This document shows, piece by piece, positions 55,672 to 63,430 of a stretch of DNA of 64,000 nt. The translations under genes were made by a program, and so were the position numbers. The first letter of the stretch is position 1, and every line of letters begins with the position of its first letter. The stretch comes from an uncultured Clostridia bacterium (GTDB lineage Bacteria > Bacillota > Clostridia > Oscillospirales > Ruminococcaceae). Under the pieces are notes generated by a model that saw only the letters and a list, made by a program, of their open reading frames with translations, was not told the origin of the DNA and made no database searches. The stretch spans positions 62,001 to 126,000 of the forward strand of contig CANNSB010000002.1 in NCBI GenBank assembly GCA_947510165.1, given 5' to 3'.

Positions 55672-57420
55672 TTGTTTAAGATAGCTAAATTTTTTAAGAA
55701 GTATAGTTTTTTAATAATATTGATATTATTATTTACATTGGTACAAGCATTTTCGGATTTAACTCTTCCAACCTTGATGTCTAATATAATAGATGTAGGT
55801 ATTATAGACAGCGATGTAGGATATATAATACAAACAGGAATTTTTATGCTTATGTTTTCTTTATTAAGCGGAATTATGTCTATATCTGTAGGGTTTGTTT
55901 CTGCGAAAGTTTCAGCTGGTGTATGTAAAAATCTAAGATCCAGTATATTTGATAAGATACAAGGATTTAGTTTAAGTGATATAGACAAATTTGGAGCAAC
56001 ATCATTAATAACAAGGACTACAAATGATATAACACAGATACAAAATTTTCTTATTATGTTTTTAAGAATAGTTATAATGTCCCCAATAATGAGTGTTGGT
56101 GGACTTATTATGGCATATAATGTAAATAAATCTTTATCATCAATTGTATTAATAGCAATACCAATTTTAGCAGCAGTGGTTATAACCATTTCATTTGCGG
56201 CGATGCCGATATATAAAGTTATCCAATCTAAATTAGATGGACTTAATCTAATAGCTAGAGAAAATTTAACAGGTTTAAGAGTTATTAAAGCTTTTCGAAC
56301 AACAGATTATGAAAAAGAAAGATTTGATAAATCAAATAAAAATTTATCTGATATAACTGTTAAAGTTCAAAAAATAATGGGATTAATGGGACCAGGAATA
56401 ATGCTAACTTTAAATATAACCATAATTACTATAATGTGGTTTGGTGCAAAAAAAGTTTCTTTAAACGAGATGGCTATAGGAGAGGTTATAGCTTTCACAC
56501 AGTATGTTATGCAGATAATGATATCTATGATGATGATGTCGTTTATATTGGTTATGTATCCAAAAGCTTCTGTATCTGCTGAAAGAGTTGCAGAGGTTTT
56601 AAATAAAGAATTTTCTATAAAAGATGAAATTAAAGATAAAATTATAGATAATACAGATTTAAATAATCAAATTTTTGTTGAGTTTAAAGATGTATGTTTT
56701 AAATATCAAAAAGCGGAAGAAATGGCACTATCTAATATAAGTTTTAGAGTTGAGAAAGGGAAAACATTATCTATTATAGGAAGTACAGGAAGTGGAAAAT
56801 CTACAATAGTTAATCTTATTCCAAGGATGTATGACATTTCTTCTGGAGAAATTATAATAAATGGAAAAAATATAAAAGATTATAGTCAACTTGAATTAAG
56901 AAGTAAGATTGGTTTAGTTCCACAAAAAGCAACTCTTTTTACAGGAACAATAGAGGAAAATTTAAAGTTTGGTAAAAAAGATGCAACAGAAGAAGAGATA
57001 ATAAAAGCTTGTGAAATATCCAGTAGTTTAAATTTTATAGAAAAAAAACCTGATAAATTTAATGAAAATGTGGCTCAGGGTGGAAAGAATTTTTCAGGAG
57101 GACAAAAACAAAGATTAGCAATAGCAAGGGCAATTATAAAAGATGCTGATGTTTATATTTTTGATGATAGTTTTTCTGCACTAGATTATAAGACTGACAA
57201 ACAAGTTAGAAAAAAATTAAAAAATATTACACAAGATAGCGTAGTTATAGTTGTAGCACAAAGAATTATGTCTATAAAAGATTCTGATAATATATTAGTT
57301 TTAGATAAAGGTAAGATTGTAGGATATGGAACTCATAAAGATTTAATAAAAAATTGTGATATTTATAAAGAAATCGCAGAATCGCAGCTATCGAAGGAGG
57401 AACTAGAAGGTGGAAAATAA
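55672..57420 (+). CDS. ABC exporter half-transporter A (degenerate catalytic site partner)
   Basis: 582 aa: membrane domain with six helices (1-320) and nucleotide-binding domain (about 335-575). Walker A GSTGSGKSTIV and signature FSGGQKQRLAIAR are canonical. The residue after Walker B is Asp not Glu (YIFDDSFSALD), and the H-loop His is Gln (VVAQRIMSI). These changes mark the subunit that contributes the non-hydrolysing site in heterodimeric exporters of the LmrCD/BmrCD/TM287-288 type. It starts with TTG after AGGAGAA and overlaps gene B by 11 bases. Confidence 0.93.
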   Translation: MFKIAKFFKKYSFLIILILLFTLVQAFSDLTLPTLMSNIIDVGIIDSDVGYIIQTGIFMLMFSLLSGIMSISVGFVSAKVSAGVCKNLRSSIFDKIQGFSLSDIDKFGATSLITRTTNDITQIQNFLIMFLRIVIMSPIMSVGGLIMAYNVNKSLSSIVLIAIPILAAVVITISFAAMPIYKVIQSKLDGLNLIARENLTGLRVIKAFRTTDYEKERFDKSNKNLSDITVKVQKIMGLMGPGIMLTLNITIITIMWFGAKKVSLNEMAIGEVIAFTQYVMQIMISMMMMSFILVMYPKASVSAERVAEVLNKEFSIKDEIKDKIIDNTDLNNQIFVEFKDVCFKYQKAEEMALSNISFRVEKGKTLSIIGSTGSGKSTIVNLIPRMYDISSGEIIINGKNIKDYSQLELRSKIGLVPQKATLFTGTIEENLKFGKKDATEEEIIKACEISSSLNFIEKKPDKFNENVAQGGKNFSGGQKQRLAIARAIIKDADVYIFDDSFSALDYKTDKQVRKKLKNITQDSVVIVVAQRIMSIKDSDNILVLDKGKIVGYGTHKDLIKNCDIYKEIAESQLSKEELEGGK

Positions 57421-59218
57421 AAATATAAAATCTAATCCTCCAAAATCATCAAATAAATTTTCTATAACGATAAAAAGAATATATAAATATTTAAGCAAAT
57501 ATAAAATATCTTTAATGGTGGCAATTATAGCGTCTATTATAAGCACTATATTTGTAGTTTTAGGACCAATGATATTAGGAAGTGTGACAAATATTATTGC
57601 TGATGGATCTGTAAATATTATTAAAGGTACAGGGGTTATAGATTTTAAAAAAATAGGATATATGTTGATTTTATTGCTATGTGTTTATATTATCGCCCAA
57701 GTTTTTTCTTATCTACAGATATATATAATGTCTAATATCTCACAAAAAGCCATATATAATTTAAGAAAAGATATAATAATAAAGATAAATAATTTACCTT
57801 TAAAATTTTTTGACACAAATAGTCAGGGGGATATTTTAAGTAAAATAACCAGTGACATAGAAAATATTAATACATCTTTACAACAAATTTTAACACAATT
57901 TATAACTTCATTAGTTACAATTATAGGAATTATTGCTATGATGTTTTTGATAAATTTTTGGATGACAATAGTAGCGTTATTAACTGTTCCTTTGTCATTT
58001 TTATTTTCTATGATTGTAATAAAAAAGTCTCAAAAATTTTATAAAGGACAACAGGAATATCTAGGCAAAATAAACGGACTTGTTGAAGAAGTTTATAGTG
58101 GACATAACATAATAAAAACTTTTAATCAGGAAAAAAGAAGTATTAAAAAGTTTGAAGATCTAAATGATAGGTTATACAAAAATTCATGGACGTCTCAATT
58201 TGCGACAAGTATTATGATGCCTGTTATTACTTTAGCATCTAACATAGGGTATGTTTTGATAAGTATTTTAGGAGGATATTTAGTTGTTCAAGGTGTTATA
58301 GGAGTTGGCAGAATACAATCATTTATACAATATATAAAAAATTTTATGATGCCAATATCACAGATTGCACAGGTGATGAATGTTCTTCAGTCAACTGTCG
58401 CATCTGCAGATAGAGTGTTTGGACTTTTAGACGAAGAGGAAGAAATTAAAGAAAAAAACAGTTTAATTATTAAGGATGATATAAAAGGAGATGTAACTTT
58501 TGATAATATAACATTTGGATATAATAAACAAAATCCTCTTATAAATAATTGTAATCTTGAAATTAAACAGGGTCAAAAGATAGCAATAGTTGGACCAACA
58601 GGAGCGGGAAAAACTACACTAATAAATCTTTTAATGAGGTTTTATGATGCTGATAAAGGTTGTATAAAGATAGATGGAATTAATATATATAATATAACAA
58701 GAGAAGATTTACGGTCTTTATATGGTATGGTTTTACAGGATACGTGGTTGTTTAAAGGCTCTATAAAAGATAATATAGCTTATGGAAAATTAGGAGCAAC
58801 AGATGAAGAAATTATAAAAACTAGTAAAATGGTTTATGCAGATCAGTTTATAAGAACGCTTCCAGATGGATATGACATGGTTTTAAACGAGGAAGCAAGC
58901 AATGTTTCTGCAGGACAAAAACAACTTTTAACTATAGCAAGGGCTGTTATATCTAACCCGAAAATTCTTATATTAGATGAAGCAACTAGTTCTGTAGACA
59001 CTAGGACAGAGGTTTTAATACAGAAAGCTATGAATAAAATTATGAAAAATAGAACAACATTTGTAATAGCACATAGATTATCTACTATAAAAGATGCGGA
59101 TATAATAATGGTTATGAAAGATGGAGATATTATTGAACATGGGAAACATGATGATTTAATTTTAAATGAAGAAGGATTTTATAAAACTTTATATTATAGC
59201 CAGTTTGAAAATAATTAA
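57410..59218 (+). CDS. ABC exporter half-transporter B (consensus Walker B)
   Basis: 602 aa: six-helix membrane domain (1-340) and nucleotide-binding domain (about 355-600). Walker A GPTGAGKTTLI, Q-loop MVLQDTWLFKG, Walker B LILDEATSSVD with catalytic Glu and H-loop VIAHRLSTI are intact, whereas the signature reads VSAGQKQLL with Ala in place of the second Gly region. Complementary to subunit A, giving one active site per heterodimer. The substrate (drug, lipid or peptide) is unknown. It starts with GTG inside the end of gene A, after AAGGAGGA. Confidence 0.93.
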   Translation: MENKNIKSNPPKSSNKFSITIKRIYKYLSKYKISLMVAIIASIISTIFVVLGPMILGSVTNIIADGSVNIIKGTGVIDFKKIGYMLILLLCVYIIAQVFSYLQIYIMSNISQKAIYNLRKDIIIKINNLPLKFFDTNSQGDILSKITSDIENINTSLQQILTQFITSLVTIIGIIAMMFLINFWMTIVALLTVPLSFLFSMIVIKKSQKFYKGQQEYLGKINGLVEEVYSGHNIIKTFNQEKRSIKKFEDLNDRLYKNSWTSQFATSIMMPVITLASNIGYVLISILGGYLVVQGVIGVGRIQSFIQYIKNFMMPISQIAQVMNVLQSTVASADRVFGLLDEEEEIKEKNSLIIKDDIKGDVTFDNITFGYNKQNPLINNCNLEIKQGQKIAIVGPTGAGKTTLINLLMRFYDADKGCIKIDGINIYNITREDLRSLYGMVLQDTWLFKGSIKDNIAYGKLGATDEEIIKTSKMVYADQFIRTLPDGYDMVLNEEASNVSAGQKQLLTIARAVISNPKILILDEATSSVDTRTEVLIQKAMNKIMKNRTTFVIAHRLSTIKDADIIMVMKDGDIIEHGKHDDLILNEEGFYKTLYYSQFENN

Positions 59219-59254
59219 AAAAAAGAGCCAGATTTTAATCTGGCTCTTTTTTTT
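59217..59254. terminator. Bidirectional terminator between ABC exporter and ferredoxin
   Basis: AAAAGAGCCAGAT (59221-59233) pairs with ATCTGGCTCTTTT (59238-59250); A and T runs flank it on both sides, serving both convergent transcripts. Confidence 0.92.
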
Positions 59255-59268
59255 ATAAAAATATAGGG

Positions 59269-59439
59269 TTATGCAGGATTTGGAGAATCGACAGGACAAA
59301 CAGAATTACAAGTCCCACAATCGATACAAGCACTTGCATCTATAATATATTTTGTATCTCCAGCAGATATACAAGAAACAGGACATTCTGCAGCACAAGC
59401 TCCACAATTGATACAATCATCGTTGATAAAATAAGCCAT
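59269..59439 (-). CDS. 2[4Fe-4S] ferredoxin
   Basis: 56 aa. Two C-x2-C-x2-C-x3-C cluster motifs are visible: CINCGACAAECP (Cys9-Cys19) and CIDCGTCNSVCP (Cys38-Cys48), as in clostridial-type ferredoxins. The ATG at 59439 has AAGGAGGG before it. It is an electron carrier for fermentative or biosynthetic redox reactions. It lies 73 bases downstream of ricT on the same strand; cotranscription is possible. Confidence 0.95.
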   Translation of the reverse strand: MAYFINDDCINCGACAAECPVSCISAGDTKYIIDASACIDCGTCNSVCPVDSPNPA

Positions 59440-59512
59440 TAATAAACCCTCCTTTTTAATAAAAGTACAAAACTATTCTACCATAAAAAATAATAAAAAC
59501 AATATAAAATAT

Positions 59513-60316
59513 CTATATTATTGATATATATTTTAAATTTGTACTAGTTGGAACGGCATCAGGTTTTTCATCTAATTTTATTTTAATATTTCCATTTAAA
59601 ATATTAATGTCAATAATGACACCTAAATCATCATTTAATTTAACTCTAGTTCCTATTTTAGGGGAGGTTGAAAGAAGATAAGAGTAAGTATCTTGTTCAT
59701 ATTTTAAACAGCACATTAGACGACCGCATCTTCCAGAAATTTTTGTAGGATTTAAAGAGAGGTTTTGTTCTTTAGCCATTTTTATGGAAACAGATTGAAA
59801 ATCTGTTAAAAATCTTGAACAGCATAGAGTTTGTCCACAAATACCAAGGCTTCCAATAATTTTAGCTTCGTCTCTAACACCAATTTGTCTGAGTTCTATT
59901 CTTTTTTTAAATATAGAAGCAAGATCTTTAACAATATTACGAAAGTCGATACGTCCATCAGCCGTGAAATAGAATATAATTTTTGATGAATCAAAAGTAT
60001 ATTCAACCTCAATTAATTTCATTTCTAGTTTATGTTCTTTAATTTTTTTTAGACATGTAGAAAAAGCAAGTGTAGATTTTTCTTGATTTAATTTTATTAA
60101 ATCAAGATCTTCTTGTGTAGCAATACGTATAATTTCTTGTATAGAATCAATTTTTTCTGAGGGTGGTGCTTGGTCATAAATTTTTAATATATCTAAACAT
60201 TTAACCCCTTTGGGACTTTCTACAACAACTAGATTTTCTTCTGTTATATTATCATTTTTTGAAAAATAATAATAAATTGTTCCGAGTTTTTTAAATCTGA
60301 CAGCAATATATTTAAT
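59513..60316 (-). CDS. ricT: PSP1 family protein RicT (YaaT), apparent AUU start
   Basis: 267 aa. YaaT/RicT works with RicA and RicF in a complex with [4Fe-4S] clusters that promotes RNA maturation by RNase Y in B. subtilis. The core has FYFTADGRIDFRNIVKDLAS, RIELRQIGVRDEAKIIG, GICGQTLCCSRFL and SGRCGRLMCCLKYEQ with the conserved Cys pairs. The first ATG in frame (60022) would remove about 98 residues that align with the family, for example YIAVRFKKLGTIYYYF at the N-terminus. No ATG, GTG or TTG occurs in that stretch. An ATT at 60316 lies 8 bases after AAGGAG and gives exactly the expected N-terminus, so AUU initiation is inferred. Confidence 0.85.
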   Translation of the reverse strand: MKYIAVRFKKLGTIYYYFSKNDNITEENLVVVESPKGVKCLDILKIYDQAPPSEKIDSIQEIIRIATQEDLDLIKLNQEKSTLAFSTCLKKIKEHKLEMKLIEVEYTFDSSKIIFYFTADGRIDFRNIVKDLASIFKKRIELRQIGVRDEAKIIGSLGICGQTLCCSRFLTDFQSVSIKMAKEQNLSLNPTKISGRCGRLMCCLKYEQDTYSYLLSTSPKIGTRVKLNDDLGVIIDINILNGNIKIKLDEKPDAVPTSTNLKYISII

Positions 60317-60329
60317 AAAGCAAACTCCT

Positions 60330-61160
60330 TTAAAAATTTTTAATAATATTATCTGTTTTAGAGACTATATAAGATATCAAAATATTATGATTTATATTAT
60401 GATTTAATAATTCTAAAGAATGGATAATAAGATTTGATAAATCTTTATAAATTTTTGATATAAGTAAAATATCTTTATTAGATATTTTTATATCATTTTG
60501 AAATTTAATGGTTGAAATAAATACAAGTAAATAATTTAAAAATGATGATAAATTATTTTTAGGAAATGTATAAAAAAATGAATATATACTTATGATATCT
60601 TTTTGTATAATATTTTTAATTAATAGCTCTATATTTTTTATATTTAAATCACAATTATTTAGTGTTGATGGGTCATTATAATTAGGAATAGAAATATCCA
60701 TTACTCGAGATAAAATAGTTTGTGATAACAATTTTTTGTTTTTTGTTATTAAAATAAAAATATTATCTTTATTAGGGTTTTCTAAAGTTTTTAAGAAAGA
60801 ATTATATGCAAAATCGGACATTTCTTCACAATATTGTATGCAAAAAATATTAGAAAAAGATTCATTAGGTTTTATATATGTTAAAGATATAATATTTCTT
60901 ATACTATCTATACTAATTTTTTTGTTATCAATATCAGAGTTTATATAGTGTATATCTGGGTGAATATTTTTGTTTATTTTATTACAATTAGCACAATTAT
61001 TGCAAAAAGCTTCATGATTATTGCAAATAATAGATTTTATAAATTGGGATATAAATATATCATTTTGTTTATTATCTAAAATAGGATTATGGGAAATTAA
61101 ATATGCATGAATAGGATTATTTTTTAAAATAGTTTTTATATAATCGTGATAGATATCCAC
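60330..61160 (-). CDS. holB: DNA polymerase III delta' subunit
   Basis: 276 aa. The clamp-loader subunit that completes the DnaX-delta-delta' complex. A Cys cluster (CNNHEAFCNNCANCNKI, about residues 40-56) matches the zinc module. The N-terminal nucleotide-binding loop is degenerate (AYLISHNPILDNKQN, with no GxxGxGK), as is usual in delta'. The sensor-1-like SYNSFLKTLENP-type block (NSFLKTLENPNKDNIFILIT) is clear. The GTG start at 61160 lies 2 bases after pstA with a weak ribosome binding site, implying coupling. Its stop overlaps the ribosome binding site of ricT. Confidence 0.9.
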   Translation of the reverse strand: MDIYHDYIKTILKNNPIHAYLISHNPILDNKQNDIFISQFIKSIICNNHEAFCNNCANCNKINKNIHPDIHYINSDIDNKKISIDSIRNIISLTYIKPNESFSNIFCIQYCEEMSDFAYNSFLKTLENPNKDNIFILITKNKKLLSQTILSRVMDISIPNYNDPSTLNNCDLNIKNIELLIKNIIQKDIISIYSFFYTFPKNNLSSFLNYLLVFISTIKFQNDIKISNKDILLISKIYKDLSNLIIHSLELLNHNINHNILISYIVSKTDNIIKNF

Positions 61161-61162
61161 AA

Positions 61163-61486
61163 TTAAATCTTCTCAAATCTTTCTATATTTGTTACAAATA
61201 CTGTTGCCCCACCAATAGGAATTTCAACGGTGTTTGTAGAATATCCAGAAATTCCATGAGGAAGAACGGCAGGTGAAATTTGTGTCCTGCTTTTGGAAAA
61301 TTTAGCTATTATATCTATGATAAGATCTACGTTTTTTCCTTCAGAGCATATCATAAAAGTTGTATTTCCTGCTCTTAAAAAACCACCAGTGGAAGAAAAT
61401 TTAGTAGCAGAAAATCCAGCTTTATTTAGTTCAGAGCAAACTAACGAACTGTCGTCTTTGTTAACTATAGCAAAAATAAGTTTCAT
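61163..61486 (-). CDS. Cyclic di-AMP receptor PstA (DarA, YaaQ)
   Basis: 107 aa PII-like protein that binds cyclic di-AMP. Seen: MKLIFAIVNKDDSSLVCSEL, GFSATKFSSTGGFLRAGNTT (nucleotide loop) and the terminal EIPIGGATVFVTNIERFEKI. The target is unknown in all species studied to my knowledge. ATG follows GGAGGA. It belongs to the yaaO-holB-ricT cluster. Confidence 0.94.
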   Translation of the reverse strand: MKLIFAIVNKDDSSLVCSELNKAGFSATKFSSTGGFLRAGNTTFMICSEGKNVDLIIDIIAKFSKSRTQISPAVLPHGISGYSTNTVEIPIGGATVFVTNIERFEKI

Positions 61487-61521
61487 AGCAAAATTCCTCC
61501 ATTACTTTAAGTGAGTATAGT

Positions 61522-62853
61522 TCATTTTATCACTTTTATATATTTAATTCTATAAAATTCTAAATATTCTTTTATAGATTTATTTATTTTTTCTCCGGGC
61601 ATTATAATAGGAATACCAGGAGGACAGATAACCTGTGTTGTTGCAAAAATTCTATTAATACTATCATTTATGTGTATGTCTTCATAATCTTTAGAAAGAG
61701 CCATTTTTGAAGATATTGATAATTCTGGTGGGGTTATTAATTTTATTTTTTCTATAATAGGAGATTCTCTTATACTATTAACATGATAAAAAAATGAAAT
61801 AAGTCTATCAAAATGATCATCTGTATTATAAGGAGATATAAGGAAAACGATGTATCTGTTTGATATTAATTCTGGTTCTATATATTTTTCAAATAAAATT
61901 TTTGATATTTCATAAGTTTTTTTTCCTAGATGAAAACAATCAATAGAAAGATGAGTTTTATTTTGATGTTTTATATATTTTATATCTAAATTTTTTAATA
62001 TATTATAAATATTGTCTACCGTAAATGAAAATTTAATAAAATCTTCTTTTCCTTTATAAGTTAGATAGTTTAAACAATTTTCTATAGAAGATAGAATAAT
62101 ATAATTTGGACTGGTTGATCCAAAGATGGACATATTTGACTTTATTTCATCTCTATTAAATTTTTTAGAATTTATATGTAAAAGAGCACTTCCCGTTAAA
62201 CAAGGTAAAGTTTTATGTATGCTATCTATAACAATATCTGCTTCAAAATATAGAGGATGAATATTTTTTTCTAAAAAAAACAGGTGAGAACCGTGAGAAT
62301 TATCTACTATTAATAATTTATTATATTTTTTACAGAGAGATGATATTTTTTTTATATCTTGCATAACCCCAAAATAGTCTGGCGAGGTTATAAATATGGC
62401 AGAAACATCCATGTTTTCTATAATAGTTTTTTCAAGGATAGAAATATCTACAATCCCACTAACCATAGAGTTGTCAATATATTTTGGATATATCCATATT
62501 GTGGAAATATTCAGGATAGCAGATGTGTTTATAAAAGATGAATGAGAATTTCTCATAGCTATAATTTTTTTTCCAAACTTTAAAGTTGAAAATAGTGCAG
62601 TTTGAATAGCAAGTGTTGCACCACAGGCCGAAAAAATTGTAAAATTTGTGTTATATAGATTTGATGCAAAATCCTCAGCACTTTTTATGATGGAAGATGA
62701 GCTATATAGACTGTCTGATCCAGAAACTTCTGTTATATCATATTTAGAAATTTCTGGAGAAGAAGATAAAAATCCTTTATGTCCAGGTGTATGAAATCTA
62801 GCGAAGTCTTGCCTTATATAATTGTCTATAAAATTTTTTATATATAATTTCAT
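61522..62853 (-). CDS. Orn/Lys/Arg decarboxylase family protein (YaaO-like)
   Basis: 443 aa PLP enzyme, fold type I. FHTPGHKG near residue 18, ITEVSGSDSL, the PLP-stacking and Asp region LLIVDNSHGSHLFF, and the Schiff-base Lys in DSIHKTLPCLTGSA (about residue 218) are visible, followed by a C-terminal domain ending CPPGIPIIMPGEKI. It probably makes agmatine, cadaverine or putrescine; the substrate cannot be read from sequence. A GTG 16 codons upstream lies inside a hairpin, so the ATG at 62853, with a poor ribosome binding site, is favoured. It takes the place of yaaO in the cluster, but tmk is missing after it. Confidence 0.87.
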   Translation of the reverse strand: MKLYIKNFIDNYIRQDFARFHTPGHKGFLSSSPEISKYDITEVSGSDSLYSSSSIIKSAEDFASNLYNTNFTIFSACGATLAIQTALFSTLKFGKKIIAMRNSHSSFINTSAILNISTIWIYPKYIDNSMVSGIVDISILEKTIIENMDVSAIFITSPDYFGVMQDIKKISSLCKKYNKLLIVDNSHGSHLFFLEKNIHPLYFEADIVIDSIHKTLPCLTGSALLHINSKKFNRDEIKSNMSIFGSTSPNYIILSSIENCLNYLTYKGKEDFIKFSFTVDNIYNILKNLDIKYIKHQNKTHLSIDCFHLGKKTYEISKILFEKYIEPELISNRYIVFLISPYNTDDHFDRLISFFYHVNSIRESPIIEKIKLITPPELSISSKMALSKDYEDIHINDSINRIFATTQVICPPGIPIIMPGEKINKSIKEYLEFYRIKYIKVIK

Positions 62854-62865
62854 TTTAAAAAATCT

Positions 62866-62914
62866 TTCTAAAAAATATAGTAGTGTATGATAAACTATCA
62901 CACACTACTATATT
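62866..62914 (-). terminator. Terminator-like hairpin in front of the decarboxylase gene
   Basis: 19-bp arms (62874-62892 and 62896-62914) form a stem with one G-U or A-C mismatch. On the minus strand it is followed by a U6 run and then, 13 bases later, by the ATG at 62853. It can end transcripts coming from the substrate-binding protein gene or act as an attenuator of the decarboxylase operon. Confidence 0.65.
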
Positions 62915-62970
62915 AGACGTAAATTTTATTATTTACAATGGTATAAAGTATAAATATATTAAAAAGAGAA

Positions 62971-63240
62971 TTGTTTAAATCTATATGGATTATATTTTGG
63001 ATATATTTTATATTTTGTAGTTTGATATTTAAATATAATGTTTATAAAGTAGTTTTAAAATATTCAACAATATATCTAATTTTAAAAATAGATGAGGCGA
63101 TGGAAGTAGATATTTCTACATTCTCTAAAAAGCCAATAGTTTTGAACATTTTAAATATAAAAAATAATTTAATTAATATGAGTTTAAAAATAATAATGGA
63201 TGGGTATAAATTTTATTTTATTAAACATTTTTATTTTTAA
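62971..63240 (+). CDS. Possible small membrane protein (low support)
   Basis: 89-codon frame from a TTG. The first 35 residues are strongly hydrophobic and aromatic (WIIFWIYFIFCSLIF), and the rest is Lys/Ile/Asn rich with no recognised family. TTTACA (62932-62937) and TATATT (62955-62960), 17 bases apart, could be its promoter, but then the transcript would begin almost at the start codon and no ribosome binding site exists. It may be chance in AT-rich DNA. Confidence 0.2.
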   Translation: MFKSIWIIFWIYFIFCSLIFKYNVYKVVLKYSTIYLILKIDEAMEVDISTFSKKPIVLNILNIKNNLINMSLKIIMDGYKFYFIKHFYF

Positions 63241-63430
63241 ATATATTCTATAAAAGATAAAAACAAATAAGATAAATTTAAATAATTCTCGTATAATATA
63301 CTAGATTATTTTCATAAGATAGAAGATAGGAGTTTTTAAGTTTAAAATAAGTTAAAAGAAATAATCTAGTACAGTAATAATTATGTCCTAAAAACAAGTT
63401 ATTATACAATGTAATAATATGGAAATTAAT
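63241..63430. other. Gene-free stretch with a long-range inverted repeat
   Basis: TACTAGATTATTT (63299-63311) and AAATAATCTAGTA (63359-63371) are perfect 13-base complements around 47 bases that include GATAGGAGT. A TATAAT occurs at 63292-63297 without a matching -35. A weak stem TTATTA/TAATAA near 63402-63419 followed on the minus strand by a U-rich run may terminate the substrate-binding protein gene. Confidence 0.4.

Noticed and set aside
59219-59512. Riboswitch near the ferredoxin gene
   Set aside because: Only a terminator and the small ferredoxin gene are visible; no conserved aptamer motif could be recognised.
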